DNA of 64,000 bases from Rhineura floridana (GCF_030035675.1 NC_084484.1:183433434-183497433); one strand, 5' to 3'. Numbered from the stretch's first letter, positions 34,501-46,290 are shown. Notes: generated from the letters alone by a model not told the origin. Numbers and translations are program-made.

Positions 34501-37500
34501 TACAAAGCCCTATATAGCTAGGGACCAAGATATCTGAAAGATTGTCTTTCCCCCTTATGTACCTAGTCGATAACTATGCTCTGCAGGTGAGGACCTCCTG
34601 CAGATATCATCTTATCAGGAGGCCCATTCTGCACAACATAGGAAGTGGACCTTTAGTGTAGTGGCACCTACCATTTGAAATTCCCTCCCCTTAAATATTA
34701 GACAGGCGCCATCTCTGTTATCTTTTTGGCACCTACTGAAGACCTTCCTCTTTCATCAAGCCTTTTAAGTAGAGACTTTGTCCCAGTCTGCGTCTATGTT
34801 GGAATTGCTTTTTAAGAAGGTTTTAAAGCTTTTTTTAAAAGATGTTTATAAAGATGTTTTGTTTTAATATATTTTAAAGTGTTTTTATGATGCTTTAGAG
34901 TGTTTTTAGTGTTTGCTGGAAAAGAAGGGTTCCCACTGGAAGAAGAGGCGGGATATAAATTAAATAAAGAAATAAATAATAAATATTTACAAAACAACTC
35001 TCCTGCTTTTCTAAAACATAAAATTTCATTTAAAGATTTCTAAAACATGAAGCGCCTCACAAGTACTGTAAAACAATAAAATGTATTTATTTGCTTCACA
35101 TCCCACGCTCTCTGATGGGCTCAGAGCAGTTTACGGCTGTGTTTTCTAAAATATTAATTTTTTGTCCTCTAGGGTCTGCCAATCTAAGGCAACACTCAAA
35201 ATTACACATTATTGCAAATAAAGCAAAAATGAAACTAAATCAGAAAAACAAAGCAGAAAATAACCAGAACTGGCTGTATGGGCAAAAAAGCAACTGGTCT
35301 ACAGGCCTTCTTAAAGAGCCAGTATTTAACTTGGCTCTTGAAGGACCAAAGTGTTAGGCCTGATGGGCCTCCGTAGGGAGGGCATTCCATAATATGGATG
35401 CCACAACTGAAAAGGCCCTGCCTCTAGCAGATACCTACCAAACCTCATTTGGCAGAAACACACAGAGCAGTGTCTCAGATACTGAACAGAGTGTACAAGG
35501 GAGTATGTACTGTGGAAGGCAATTCATAAGGTACTCAGGTCTCAAACTTGTTAAGGCTTTGAGGATGAAAACCAGCACCTTGAAGCTGGCTGATAGGCAG
35601 CCAGTACAGATCATACAAAAGTGGAGTAATATGTTCCATTCATCTAGTGTCAACCAACAATCTGGCAGCAGGGTTTTCATCCATCATCATCTGTGTACAC
35701 TTTCCAAGGGCAGCCCCTCATGCAGCATGCTACAGTAGTCAAATCTAAAGGATATGAAAGCAAATGTTATGTTGTCAGCTATAGCTTTTTTGTCTGAAAA
35801 AGATCCAATGAAATATCATATGATGGATGAGAATTGTTGCTTTTCTGATGCAAATAGCAGTTCAAGATACAATTACGGGCTTGAACAGATGTCCCAAAAT
35901 CAGTTCAGTACAATTACTCCCAAGTTATGACATATAATATCTGAAAACAGAAGATAGGTGTATGGAGAGAAAGTAGGTTCACTCTGAAAGATATAGGAAA
36001 CAATTGTGGCTACCTGCTTTCTTGTCTGGAGTTTTCATCAGATTGGTGGGTTTAGCAATGAGCCAATGTATAGATAATCTGCTGCTGACAAACTCTAATG
36101 TTATCTCTTTGTTTCTGTTCTGCCTACTTCAGAAAAGTCTGCTTGTCTCCTGCCCTCGTGAAAATGTCTCCACCAAATTTCTGGCACCCTACACAACCTT
36201 CTGTAGAATTCATCAAAAAAGCGTAAGTATTTTTACGAAGTGGCTTTGAATGAGCTGAATTTAAATGAAGGTGCCAGTTAAATGAGTTGCAGTGTTATTT
36301 GATAACTTGTCACAGTAGCTTTGTTCTAATTCAGTTGAAGCTTCTGTCCTTTTTGCATCATCTTCTCAGTTGTGTGTGTTTTGGTGAAGTATGGCCTAGA
36401 TTCTGTTAATGCAGTCAATCCTAATTCCGTCTAGGAAAAGCTTTGATCATGTGTCAGATTGCAACACCTGGATTCACAGTAATATCAGATTTTGTCATTT
36501 TCTAGAGGGCAGGTTAAGTAACTCACTTAATTGTAGATTCTCTGTACAGTCTATCCCCTGTTGGAAGACAGGCCAGCAGGTGGCATTTATTTTGTTATTT
36601 TAATAAATGCTCTGTTGAAAACACCTTGGGTGATGCACAACATAAAACAAATAGCAAAAACTAAATTAAACCCCCAAGTATTCATTCATTCATTTTTTAA
36701 AATTTATTTTTAAATTTATATCCTGCCCTTCCTCCCAGTAAGAGTCCAGGGCAGCAAACAAAAACACTAAAAACATCATAAAAACAGACTATAAATTAAA
36801 ACATCTTTTAAAACATATTAAAATAAAACATCTTTTGATGATTGAGGGTTTCATGCATCTTTTGCTCTATAGTTCCCATTAAACACATGTAACTTATTTT
36901 GTACACAATTTTAAAACATCTCTGTTGGATGTGGCACTCAAATCCTGAGAACCATTTTTTATAATATAACTGTCTGATTTGGTGTTTTCATGTCTCCTTG
37001 AAGAACCTGTATTTTATGAATGTGTAGTTTAATTACATGGAACAGAGATTTTGAAATAAATACTTCAACCTGTGGTTTGTTCAGTAACCCATGAACTGAA
37101 CTGTGTAATAAATTATGCCAGCGACCATTAACATTATGCTTTTATAAATTGTGGTTATTTAATGTTTCTTTCTTGCTTTCCATTTTAGATCACTTGCCTT
37201 GACATTTCTAGTGGTGGAGGGCTTGGAGTGTCAACCAGTGCTGATGGAACTATGAAAATTTGGCAGGCAGCTAATGGAGAAGTTAGAGTAAGAGCCATAT
37301 TTATTTGTGGGGTGTGGGACATTGAATTTTGCATTTTAAGAAATCTACCGTCTGAAAACCCACATTTTGAGCCAATTCATGCTGTTCAAACTCCAGAGTT
37401 TTAAGAGCAGTTTGAGATCGCTAGAAGGTAGAGCTGTTGAAAAAGAAACAGCTTGATAAATCTTAAGTGCATAGTTGTATCTGTACATGCACACCTCTGG

Positions 37501-40500
37501 ATCATAGCAAGAAAGTCATTTCTGGCATTTAACCTAACTCTGCTTTTCTGTAGTTTAATATTACTGAGGTCACTGATCATAGGGTCGCCATAAGTCGTAA
37601 TCGACTTGAAGGCACATAACAACAACAAACCTGCCTTCTCAGTGGGTAGGGCAATCCGTATCCCCCCCCACTTCTTTTCATAAAGAATTGTTGCTGTTGT
37701 TATTTATATCCCCCCCTTCCTCCCAGAAGGAGCCCAGGGTGGCAAATAAAAATACTAAAAGCTCTCTAAAACATCTTAAAAACATAAGACTTTAAAACAT
37801 ATTAAAACAAAACATCTTAAAAACATATTTAAAAAATCTTTTAAAACATTTTAAAAAGTCATTCCAGTACAGACACAGACTGGGATGAGATCTCTACTTA
37901 AAAGGCTTGTTGAAAGAGAAAGGTCGTCAGTAAGGACTGAAAAGATGACAGAGGTGGTGCCTGTCTAATATTTAAAGGGAAGGATTAATCTAGGGACTTG
38001 GTCACCTTCAACATATTGAGGATCAGCTGACTTCCATATCAGTGGCAAGTCCAAACACTGTGACTGGTTAAACAAGGACTGAGGAAGTTAACTCTTCTCT
38101 CTGTTCTACCCTGCTGCTCTCCCGCTGCAAACCAGACTGCTTTCTGTGTAGTGCATTTAGCAACAGTGGCCTAGCTCTCACTGAGGTGCTAAACATGTGT
38201 CTGGACTGTACCGTTTCAGATGGGAGTCTTGCAAAAAGAAGTATGCTTGGGAGAAGGCTTGACTTTAACACTTCTTTTTGACATTCTAGTTTTCTATATA
38301 TAGGGATTTGTTTATCCAGGACTCAATCATGTGAGCTCCCACCTTCAGTCTTAAGTGGACATAGGTTTAGCAACTTGGTGAGAAATAGGTCTGGCATGTT
38401 GTGGAGATCCAAGCATAAGTGTACTTCATTTGAATTAGCCTTGATCATGGCTTTAGGATACTGCTAGAACCTCGGTGATGATCTCTGCAAAGAAACAAAA
38501 CAGAAGATGGTAATCTAAGATGCACTGATGTCACGGAGGCAGTGCAGCCATCCGGTGTGTTTGGCAAATAAATGGATGTCTGTTGCTAAGTAATAAGGCA
38601 GAGGATGAGATAAGACTTGTAACTGTGGCACTAACACCTAATTCTTTCTCTCCCCAGAGGTGTTTGGAAGGCCATGTGTATGATGTGAATTGCTGCAGAT
38701 TTTTCCCATCAGGCATTGTGGTTCTGAGTGGAGGGATGGATGCCCAGCTAAAGATCTGGTCTGCAGAAAATGCCAGCTGTGTTGTAACATTTCAGGGTCA
38801 CAAAGCAGGTACGGAAAACTGACAACTGAAAAAAGTGCAATTGCAACAGTAGTTGATTTAGGCTGAGTTTGTGCCAGCTGCTTGGATGCTTTCAGCCACT
38901 GAAGCCACTGAGTGTGTAGCATCTCATACATCACGTGCAGCATCTGTCTGGTGTTGCATGCTCATAAGTATAGGTAAAATGGTACTATCCCTGTGCAACA
39001 CCCTGCTAAGCTATGTTGAATGAATAGTGGCAATTTCCAGCCAGAATCCTGGGAACTGTAGTTTACCCTCACAGAGCTACAATTCCCAACACTCTTCATA
39101 AACTATACTTCCCAGGATATTTTGGAGGATGCCATGCGCTTTAAACGTGTGGTGTGGATGTGATCTAGATTGGCTGGCAACTCTGCAACTGTTGATCTGG
39201 TTCTTTAGGGTTGTCGTAGCTACTGCCTCCTTTAACATTCTTGCTTGAGTCGCACTTTGGTCAGGACTGGGGGGAGCTGCTGTTTGTGTGATGTGATGGG
39301 GCTAAGTGTCTGAGTCCCACCGCTGAGGGTGTGCGCTGAACTGGATTGATTTTCTTTTGCTTTTCCTATGATTCCTGCTGTACGGTAGGAATTCTGGACA
39401 CAGCCATCGTGGATCGAGGAAAGAATGTGGTCTCCAGCTCTCGGGATGGCACTGCCCGCCTCTGGGACTGTGGGAGATCTGCCTGTCTGGGGGTTGTGGT
39501 AGATTGTGGCTCTCCAGTCAATGGTATCGCCTTGGGTGAGGCCGACAACACCTTAAACTTGGGCTCGCCTGAAAAAATACCTAGTAAGTAACTGCATTAA
39601 GCAAGTGTTCATCCCTTTAAAAAGGCTGGCGGGGGGGTTCTCTGATCTGTTGCCCATAAAATCATGCTACAAATTGCATATCTGAAATTAACTCCTGGTC
39701 TGGGAGAGAGGAGGGACGTTTTGTATTGGCTGATTAGATAGAGTCAACAGGGCCGGGGAGAAGGCATGGCGTGTGCTATGTCCCTGAGCTTTATGTGCAG
39801 AAGATCCCAGGTTCAGCTCATGGCTGCTTAGTTTCGTATTGGCCATGTATATGGCTCAATCACCCTTTCCCTACCTGGTGCTTTCCAGCTGTTTTGGATT
39901 ACAGGTCACTTCAGTCCCAACCAGCACGGCCATGCTCTGGGGGTTAAGAGAAAGTTGCAGTTTTAAAAACCTCTGGAGGGCACCACGTTGTGGAAAGCTT
40001 GGCTATATAGATTAATGGTCCAACTCAGCATGAAGGAGCTTCATGTGATCATATGACAAATGTAATAGTTAAAAGAAAAAGGTAAAGGAGAAGGGTAGCA
40101 TTGATGCTTACCTGTGCCTTTTTACGGATGCAAGAACAAAGAAGCTTATGAGTCAATGTTTTTTTAAAGAGCCTGTTTTTCCATACAACAAAATGAAGTT
40201 TGAAAAAGCATACTGAGAGCTAAGACAACCTTAAACACACACAGTTTAAAAAACCACATATGTACCTACCATTTTTTTAAAAAAGTATTGTCTGTCCTTG
40301 ACGTATCATCCATGCACAAATATGCTGTGTTTAGTGAGCAGGGCTTAAGGGCCACATAGTAGAGACTAGAGGCTCCAATGTCAGTGGGGCAGTGAAAGCA
40401 CCTTGGACAGCTCCTTGAAAGTTTGGACTAAAATCCAGAGTGGATTCACTGCCCCGTTGACATTAGAACCACCAGTCTCCACTGGGGTCATATCAGACAT

Positions 40501-43500
40501 GATTTGGCCACTCATTATGTTTGGATATTCATGTGTCTGTCCTGTTACATTTATATGAAATGGAGTTTGTTGCTTCAGGAACGTTTCACCCAGATAGACT
40601 CACTTTTCAAATAGGTGGTACAGTATCTGGAATGGTGGGGAAGTAAAATGGCCAGGAGCTCCCTCTCCTGCATCCCCCTTCTCATGTAAAAATCAATAAT
40701 TGTGAGCCGCAAATATGGCTGGCCCTATTACCCCTGGTTTGGCATTTGAAAACAGCAAAGCGAGCAGCTATTTCTCTCTGCTCATCCTAATGTTTCTGTC
40801 TCACACAGGTGAGCGTGAAATTGGAACAGATGGGAAACTGTTGCTGTTGGCGCGAGAGGACAAGAAGTTGCAGGGGGTGGGGCTGCAAAGCAGGCAGCCG
40901 GTAAGACGTCTCTCTGACCATGGTTAACACTGCTTGTTCTGCCTTCATGTATGTTGTGCCAGCTGCATGATCAGTACGCACATGAGGCAGCAACCTTGCT
41001 GGCACTAAGCAGGTCTGTGTCTGGTTACTCTGCCTGGGAACATGCTTTCAGTGTAGAGTGCTTTACTTTTCCAGCGTAATCTCAGCTGCCTTTTTTTCCT
41101 AGCTAGATTTTGTCCTCTCTCATGGAGCAGCACCACAGTTTTCTTTTCGTTCCTTTTCATTGCTTCCTCCTCAGGTTTTTCTGTTTGTGGGCACTGATGC
41201 GTTTAACTGCTGTACGTTCCTCTCCAACATCTACCTCCTGGGTGGAGCTCAAGATGGAAATATATACCAGCTGGATGTGAGAAATACCAAGTGAGTAGAA
41301 TTAAAAGGCAGTTGTTACATGACCTTAGCATAGTTATTGCTTCCGATGTTGCTCCAGTCATGAAGGTCATGGGGAGGAAATGCATGGGTAGGGCTATCGT
41401 AGCTCAGGGACAGAGTGTCTGCTTTGCATGAAGAAGGCCCCAGGTTCAGTCCCCAACATCTCCAGGTAGGGCAGGGAGAGACTCCTGGAGAGCCACTGTC
41501 AGTCATTGTAAGCAATACTGAGCTAGACGGAACGATGGTCCAATTCAGTATAAGGCAGATTCCTGTGTTCCAGTACAACATGGCTCTTAAAGTAGAACCC
41601 TGGCCAACTGTTAACGATGTGAGCAACTCTTTGTGATAAAAGTTGGGTGGTTCTTCTTTTTCTTTTTAGGGCTGCAGTTCGAGTTGTTCAGAGATCAGGA
41701 GCACCAGTGCTTTCCCTGCTGCCTTACAGAGATGGATTTATCGCCAGCCAAGGTAGTGCTCCTCTTCGCTTCCACTATCTCATGAATAACAGCCTTTGAA
41801 ATCGCCTTCACCATGAGTTTTCAATTGCTATGAAGAGGTAGTAACTTGTTTCCACAGACAAAAACAAAAACACTTGCAGAAACTGCAGAGGGGATTCATT
41901 TAGGATCCAGCAGGTTTTGATCATTTGATTTCCAAGTATCTTAGAGTTGGTTGGGCAAAGAAATAAAATTGGTATCCTATCATGCAGAATGTTAAGGCTT
42001 CTGATGTAAATTGCACTTTCCTATTTTTAGAGTTTGTATGGATGGTTCTGTTGTTTCTAGAGTGAGTTGAATTTATTTTGTTTTTAGTGCTGTGTTCTGT
42101 GTGTTTTATCCTGTTTTATTTTCCTTTTACACTGTGGAGTGGTCTAAACATTTGTTTAATAGTAACACATTTTGTACCTATTTCCAGGAGATGGGACCTG
42201 TTTTATTATGCAGCAAGATCTCGATCACGTTGTTGAACTCACTGGGCCAGACTGTGACCCTGTATATAAGGTACTGTAAAAGAAAAAGACCCAGCTTTGT
42301 CTTGGTCTGAGCAGTGGAGCTTCACTCAAGGGGAAAAAAAGGAAACTCCAAGAAACAAGGAGAAAAGGAAAAGCAGGGGAATCAAATTGATTATGAGAAA
42401 ATATTTATTTTTATTTTATCATACTGTTTTTATATCCAAACGTTGTCTGTGAGAAAAAGACTTTGCACCCAGATTTAGTCATAGACTGTAGACCAAGGAC
42501 TCGAGAACCTGGAATGGAAAGCACCGTGTGGCAGTGACATTTTAGTTGCAAGATAAAGCGGAATAAAATAGCCCACACCAGCAAATCAGCCTTCAAAGGC
42601 TAAGCTTAAAAGATGGAACTTGGATCTCTCTTGGAATGGCAGGAGATACTCCGCCATGCCTTGGGAGGGAGCTCATCCCAGAGCCTCCAAGGGCCCCTGG
42701 GGGAAAGGCCCTTCTCTCACCCACTGCAAATCTCTCTGTTCTGAGCAGAGGAACTTGAACAGGAATGCTCTCTCAGGTCTTAATGGCCAGGGCAGGGTTC
42801 ATATTGAGAACTGTAAAGACAAAACTAGCACTTTGAATTAAACCTAAAATAATTGAAATAAAGGGTGGTATTCAGTGCTGGCCCTCAGAGTAGACCCATT
42901 GAAATTAATAGACTAAGTTAACTTAAGTTCTGTAAGAGTTTTTGATAGATATGTATATTGCAGCAAAGAACAAAAATAACTGGTCTGTTAAAACTGCTGG
43001 TTGAAAGAATAAATTAACTTAAGGTTTGTTACTATAAAGAGGTAAAGTCATACATGCCAAAACAGGCATGAGGCCTGCACTTAGGGAGCTATCACTGACT
43101 GACTGAGAACAGACAGGAAGAGAAGGGAGGAGCAAAGCCTGCAAAAACAACAAATGCTTCAGAGGAGGAATCAGCAGAGGGAAGAATAGATAAGACAGAA
43201 AGCTCAGAGCTTGGAAGTAACTAGTTGCAAGTAACGAATTACTTGTAATTCATTACTTTTTTGAGGAACGAGTGGGTAATTCCTTTACATTTTGATTGTA
43301 ATAGAACTAGGAGTAATTTTACTACTTTTGTGGAGTAATTGTAACGTTTCCAGAATTACTTTTGGGCATTACTTGGGCGGAGAGCAGGGGAAGCCTTCTG
43401 TTCCTCTGATTTGTGGATGAAAATCATGTGCCTCAAACTGGGCTTCTGTGCAGTGTCGCTCTTTCCTCATGCTCTGTGGATGGGTAGGAGGCGACAAGGA

Positions 43501-44436
43501 AGGAGGCGGAGAGTGAGATGAGGTGGAGTGGAGAAAACAATTATTTAAAAAAACAGATAGTGGTGGTGAAGAATGGAGTGGTGGGAACAAGGATCCGGAG
43601 GTCAAGGACATGGATAAAGGAAGAGAAGGAGGCAGCAGCAGAGTGGAGATAAAGAACTGTGGAGGTGAAAGATGACAGTGCGCGTGCGCGTGCACTTGGC
43701 ACACAAAGTGGCCTCCACCACCCTCTCTGGCTACTGTGTTGCATTTGCAGTATTTTAACTTTTTTGCATCTCGGGAAAATGTTTGCTTGAGTGAGTGTCC
43801 CTTAGTTGGTGGCAGGGCAGGGTCTGGGAGGTGGTTAAGTGAGAGAGATTATGCTGGCTGGCTGAGTGGGGGGGGTTGCACTTGGTTTGACGTGCAAAGA
43901 TCTGAGTAGTGGCCTCAGCCTCCCTCCCCACCACCCTTACCAGCAGAGAGACCACCATTGCTATCTTATGAATAAAAATAATTATTCTACTACCTCTGTG
44001 TTTATTTTTAATGTTGTTTTAGGCTACTTAGATGTGCAGCAGCCAAGGCCAGCACCTTGTAGGCATTTTTTAAAGTAACTGAAATGTAACTGTAGTGATT
44101 ACTTTGACGGAAAAGTAAAGTAATCAGTTACTTTCAGAGCAATTGTAGTTGTAACGGTAATTACTACTTTTTTGGGCCATGTAACTGTAACTGTAATTTA
44201 TTACTTTTTAAAAGTAATCTTCCAAGCTCCGAGAAAGCTGATTCAGGTCATTTGTTACATGCATCGGTGCTTCACTCCAAACAGGTTCTTTCATTTCAAT
44301 GGGTCAGCTTTTTACTTTTCGATCAATTCAGATGCCTCTTTTGTTTTGCTCTTTCTAGGTGGCTACATGGGAGAAGCAGGTGTACACTTGTTGCAGAGAT
44401 GGGATAGTGAGGAGATACCAGCTTTCAGACCTCTAA
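28472..44436 (+). CDS. PAAF1: PAAF1, proteasomal ATPase-associated factor 1 (Rpn14 homologue), complete
   Basis: A WD40-propeller chaperone that binds ATPase subunits of the 19S base and modulates 26S proteasome assembly. Twelve coding exons (28472-28521, 29610-29650, 31374-31477, 36133-36222, 37189-37287, 38658-38808, 39389-39583, 40809-40900, 41175-41290, 41670-41752, 42188-42270, 44359-44436) sum to 1,182 nt, giving 393 residues against 392 in human. All borders are GT-AG and phases match throughout. Landmarks are RIQSDWDQVL at the N terminus, FLAPYTTFCRIH, WD blades with GTMKIWQA, AQLKIWSA and GTARLWDC, LLLAREDKKLQ, and a C terminus RRYQLSDL. The start is the only ATG in the CpG island matching the family N terminus. 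The gene is head to head with COA4. Introns, the largest 31478-36132, are filled with LINE pieces; none disturbs a splice consensus. Confidence 0.97.
28800..29600. other. PAAF1 intron 1, mostly unassigned
   Basis: C-rich intronic sequence. A decayed short hAT-like MITE may lie at about 29450-29575 (ATGTTGGCTACC arm). Nothing else is recognised. Confidence 0.35.
29610..29650 (+). CDS. PAAF1: PAAF1 coding exon 2 (41-nt microexon-sized)
   Basis: Acceptor tttgcag. The exon reads R-KNEEEAWLSCKSP and one base of Gly31, with donor GTGAAC. It is short, but the family peptide AWLSC is unmistakable. Confidence 0.93.
30640..30995 (+). mobile_element. L2-like LINE internal fragment (EN-RT linker)
   Basis: Corresponds to the W-Y-T-x-E-L-R-A-M-K-Q block of the full copy (residues about 340-400), in sense orientation. 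Both ends are truncated. Confidence 0.65.
31010..31285 (-). mobile_element. L2-like LINE 3' tail
   Basis: Starts TATTTATTTGTTATTTG, then ATCCCACCCTTCCTCCC and A-rich UTR, ending 88 bp before PAAF1 exon 3. Confidence 0.75.
31374..31477 (+). CDS. PAAF1: PAAF1 coding exon 3
   Basis: Residues 31-65, KSTLYGTLTCQG...TASEGFAVSEITK, ending in phase 0 at donor GTACTG. Confidence 0.95.
31925..32275 (+). mobile_element. L2-like LINE 3' fragment
   Basis: Sense C-terminal code (LREAWRLVTREGPFQL, WNALPSKVCLVPSL, HQVKTCFF) and 3'UTR ending in TAATAAATAATAA. Confidence 0.7.
32800..34985 (+). mobile_element. L2-like LINE, long decayed fragment
   Basis: About 2.2 kb in sense with the gene: EN-RT linker, RT blocks ([20 protein letters not shown]; the active-site stretch reads QQPDATQLYFS, so YADD is lost), C-terminal region and a tail ending GGCGGGATATAAATTAAAT. 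Multiple stops show it is inactive. Confidence 0.88.
35085..35760 (-). mobile_element. Older L2/CR1-like LINE 3' fragment
   Basis: The minus-strand frame at 35435-35680 has LSASFKVLVFILKALTSLRP, recognisably the C-terminal block but well diverged from the other copies. Confidence 0.65.
36133..36222 (+). CDS. PAAF1: PAAF1 coding exon 4
   Basis: Residues 66-95, KSLLVSCPRENVS...FCRIHQKS, 90 nt, phase 0 on both sides, with donor GTAAGT. Confidence 0.95.
36700..36840 (-). repeat. L2-like LINE tail
   Basis: ATCCTGCCCTTCCTCCCAG and A-rich UTR in minus orientation. Confidence 0.65.
37189..37287 (+). CDS. PAAF1: PAAF1 coding exon 5
   Basis: Residues 96-128, the first clear WD blade, with LGVSTSADGTMKIWQA. 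It is 99 nt with donor GTAAGA. Confidence 0.95.
37563..37627 (+). repeat. BovB terminal scrap
   Basis: Carries only the last 65 bp, including AGGGTCGCCATAAGTCG and GACTTGAAGGCACATAAC. Confidence 0.7.
37685..38010 (-). mobile_element. L2-like LINE 3' fragment
   Basis: Tail CCCCCTTCCTCCCAGAAGG, A-rich UTR, then the complement of the C-terminus around CTTAAAAGGCTTGTTG. Confidence 0.75.
38658..38808 (+). CDS. PAAF1: PAAF1 coding exon 6
   Basis: Residues 129-178 plus one base of Gly179. It carries EGHVYDVNCCRFFPSG and the blade end AQLKIWSA, with donor GTACGG. Confidence 0.95.
39030..39165. mobile_element. Inverted-repeat element, degraded copy
   Basis: GAATCCTGGGAACTGTAG faces CTATACTTCCCAGGATATTTTGG; related to 46612-46865. 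Confidence 0.5.
39389..39583 (+). CDS. PAAF1: PAAF1 coding exon 7
   Basis: Residues 179-243 plus one base of Ser244, including SSSRDGTARLWDCGRSACLG. Donor is GTAAGT at 39584, placed to leave A|GT across the junction. It is the longest coding exon, 195 nt. Confidence 0.94.
39752..40055 (+). mobile_element. SINE with a MITE-like insert
   Basis: The SINE head (about 39752-39880, with AGAAGATCCCAGGTTCAG) and its 3' part (about 40003-40055) are separated by about 120 bp resembling the short hAT-like MITEs (CAGCTGTTTTGGATTACAG ... CCTCTGGAGGGCACCACG). Confidence 0.45.
40056..40808. other. PAAF1 intron 7, nothing recognised
   Basis: AT-leaning intron sequence without a nameable feature. Confidence 0.4.
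40809..40900 (+). CDS. PAAF1: PAAF1 coding exon 8
   Basis: Residues 244-274, SEREIGTDGKLLLLAREDKK...LQSRQP. Acceptor is cacacag and donor is GTAAGA. Confidence 0.94.
41175..41290 (+). CDS. PAAF1: PAAF1 coding exon 9
   Basis: Residues 275-312 plus two bases of Lys313, VFLFVGTDAFNCCTF...DGNIYQLDVRNT. Donor is GTGAGT. Confidence 0.95.
41392..41570 (+). mobile_element. tRNA-derived SINE
   Basis: Box A-like GTAGCTCAGGGA, box B GGTTCAGTCC (41443-41452), then GGAGAGCCACTGTCAGTCAT and AAGGCAGATTCCTGTG. It sits in the 379-bp intron between PAAF1 exons 9 and 10. Confidence 0.75.
41670..41752 (+). CDS. PAAF1: PAAF1 coding exon 10
   Basis: Residues 313-340 plus one base of Gly341, AAVRVVQRSGAPVLSLLPYR. 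Acceptor is ttctttttag and donor is GTAGTG. Confidence 0.94.
42188..42270 (+). CDS. PAAF1: PAAF1 coding exon 11
   Basis: Residues 341-368, DGTCFIMQQDLDHVVELTGP...PVYK, ending in phase 0 at donor GTACTG. Confidence 0.95.
42605..42860 (-). repeat. Probable LINE fragment, diverged
   Basis: Complement of a C-terminal block of the L2/CR1 type (GGGAGGGAGCTCATCCCAG, AACTAGCACTTTGAATTAA). The subfamily differs from the other copies. Confidence 0.4.
43205..44231. mobile_element. hAT-type non-autonomous DNA transposon, 1,027 bp
   Basis: The termini are CAGAGCTTGGAAG and the complement of CGGAGCTTGGAAG (one mismatch in 13). Both sides carry AGAAAGCT (43197-43204 and 44232-44239), a perfect 8-bp target duplication as in hAT transposition. 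About 150 bp at each end is dense in GTAAC/GTTAC motifs. The core is GC-richer, without a transposase-like frame. It lies in PAAF1 intron 11, ending 127 bp before the last exon. Confidence 0.85.
44359..44436 (+). CDS. PAAF1: PAAF1 last coding exon
   Basis: Residues 369-393, VATWEKQVYTCCRDGIVRR then YQLSDL and TAA. The intron before it holds the hAT element at 43205-44231, whose right end lies only 127 bp upstream of this exon. Confidence 0.95.
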   Translation: MATWEKQVYTCCRDGIVRRYQLSDL

Positions 44437-44820
44437 CTGGAGCTACGAACATGACTACAAATACTAGGGATTATTTAAACACCAATTTGAAACGAGACAT
44501 ACCAGGATGTGCCGCGTTTCCAGGTCTTTGTACCGGTAGCATGACTGGAGTATGCACGTGTAAGATGTGAGGACCATGCTGAGACGCAGGATCCAAGATC
44601 AAGCTATAGGTAACCTTCCTGCAGAGAGCTGTAAATAGAACAGTTTTGAAAGTTTACACCATTTCTCTGCACTGAACAGCCCAGAAAGTTTGATGGGTTA
44701 ATAAGGTCTGTTTTGTATTTGCAAAAGTGTTTTTTGATATCCATTGTGTGGCTGGTGATTGTTCGTAAGAGAGGCAGTAGGAGTTGATCTGTGTGAGGAA
44801 AATTGAGGCCAGCAGACTTC

Positions 44821-44826
44821 AATAAA
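44821..44826 (+). promoter_or_regulatory. PAAF1: PAAF1 poly(A) signal
   Basis: AATAAA about 385 nt past the stop. It is the first canonical hexamer on the plus strand after the PAAF1 coding end. Confidence 0.65.
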
Positions 44827-44865
44827 AGGGATGTGTTTTAATAACCCCTGCCCAGCCTTGTCTGA

Positions 44866-45020
44866 TTCTTTTATTTATTTATTACATTTACATACTGCCC
44901 CATAGCTGAAGCTCTCTGGGCAGTTTACAGCAATTAAAAACAAATATACAAATTTAAAAACACATTTTTTGAAAAACAATTTAAAAACACAATTTAAAAA
45001 AATTAAAAACAATTTTCTTG
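44866..45020 (-). repeat. L2-like LINE tail
   Basis: ATTTATTACATTTACATACTG, then GCTGAAGCTCTCTGGGCAG and A-rich UTR, just after the PAAF1 3' end. Confidence 0.6.
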
Positions 45021-46205
45021 AGTAGAACTGAAAACTGCAGCAACCTTCTGTTTTCATCTCCTGCCCTCCTTGCAGAATTACTCTTCTGCGGTAATTCTCG
45101 CTGCCCACCAACAAGCAGTCTGCAAGTTAAAAGTTTCCATCTTGAAATAAGGCTGCTTTGATCTCAAGCTGTTTGTTCAATTAAGTTGATCCTCTCAGGA
45201 ATAGCATCTATGGTTTTATTTTTAATCCTCTTCTCTTACAGTTCCTTCACTTGCCACTGATCTTTGATTTCCAACAACAATTACAGAGGGTTGTTTACGT
45301 TGTTTGTGGCTCTCAGCTGGTCTCCTTTCATCTTTGACTATAAGAAATTGGTGTTCATCTCTCTCATCTAGCCTCATAACATGGAGCGTATAAATTACTT
45401 TTGAGGTGCTGGGCAGGAGTAGCTTGGGGGGTCTGCTGCAATCTGGTGGGACTGAAGCAATCTATTTTTACTTACCTATAATTATACCCTGCCCTATCCA
45501 AGAGACACAGAGTAGATAGAAACAAAATGAAAAGACACAAAATAATCAACTAAAATAAAATAGCTAATATCATGAGAATTGGATCTTTCAATCTGTTATT
45601 GCCTTGAAGACCAAAACCTTCAGGAGAAGAGAGTGAACAAAACAGGGAAGTAGTAACCTCTTCTAAACAATCCCTTATTATTACAACCAGCATGGATTTT
45701 TTGCAGCCCGCAGTGTTAAACTGAAAATAACCCCCATGCCATTCTGCTGCTTCTCAGAAGCTCATTTCAAAACAAAAATCTTACAAAACTTATAGTTCTG
45801 AACTCAAGAACGCTTGCTTAATAACCCTCTAAATTTTCATGGTGATACACAAAACACTTGGAGAGAATCCACAGTTCAAAGTCTAAAAGAAGAGTAAAAT
45901 AATCCAGATAACTGTTGGACTTTTTTCTTGTCAATGGTCTCATAATTTGTTGAAATTAATTAAAAATCAGCTGTGGTCACAGTATTTGTAATCCTATTAC
46001 TGACCTTGCCTCATACTCTGACCTTCATCTTCTGAAGTTAAATTAATTAAAAATCAGCCATGCATTTTTTAACTTTTAAAGACAATTAACATTGGAGTCC
46101 ATGATAGCGTAGGCATGCTCAGTAAGCACCAGCTGTCACTGTTCTAAAAGCCAGCCTCACAGCTGCTTGGCTTGGCTAATTGGGGCCACACCCACACCAG
46201 ACATT
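45020..46205. other. Intergenic PAAF1-DNAJB13, nothing recognised
   Basis: AT-rich sequence, apart from a possible LINE-tail scrap near 45478-45530. No gene is seen. Confidence 0.4.
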
Positions 46206-46290
46206 TATTCCACTCTAAACAGTTGAAGTGGAAAATTCCACTTCTGAGGGTTGTTGGTATTAGTATGTAGATAAGGTGGAAGGGGACGGA

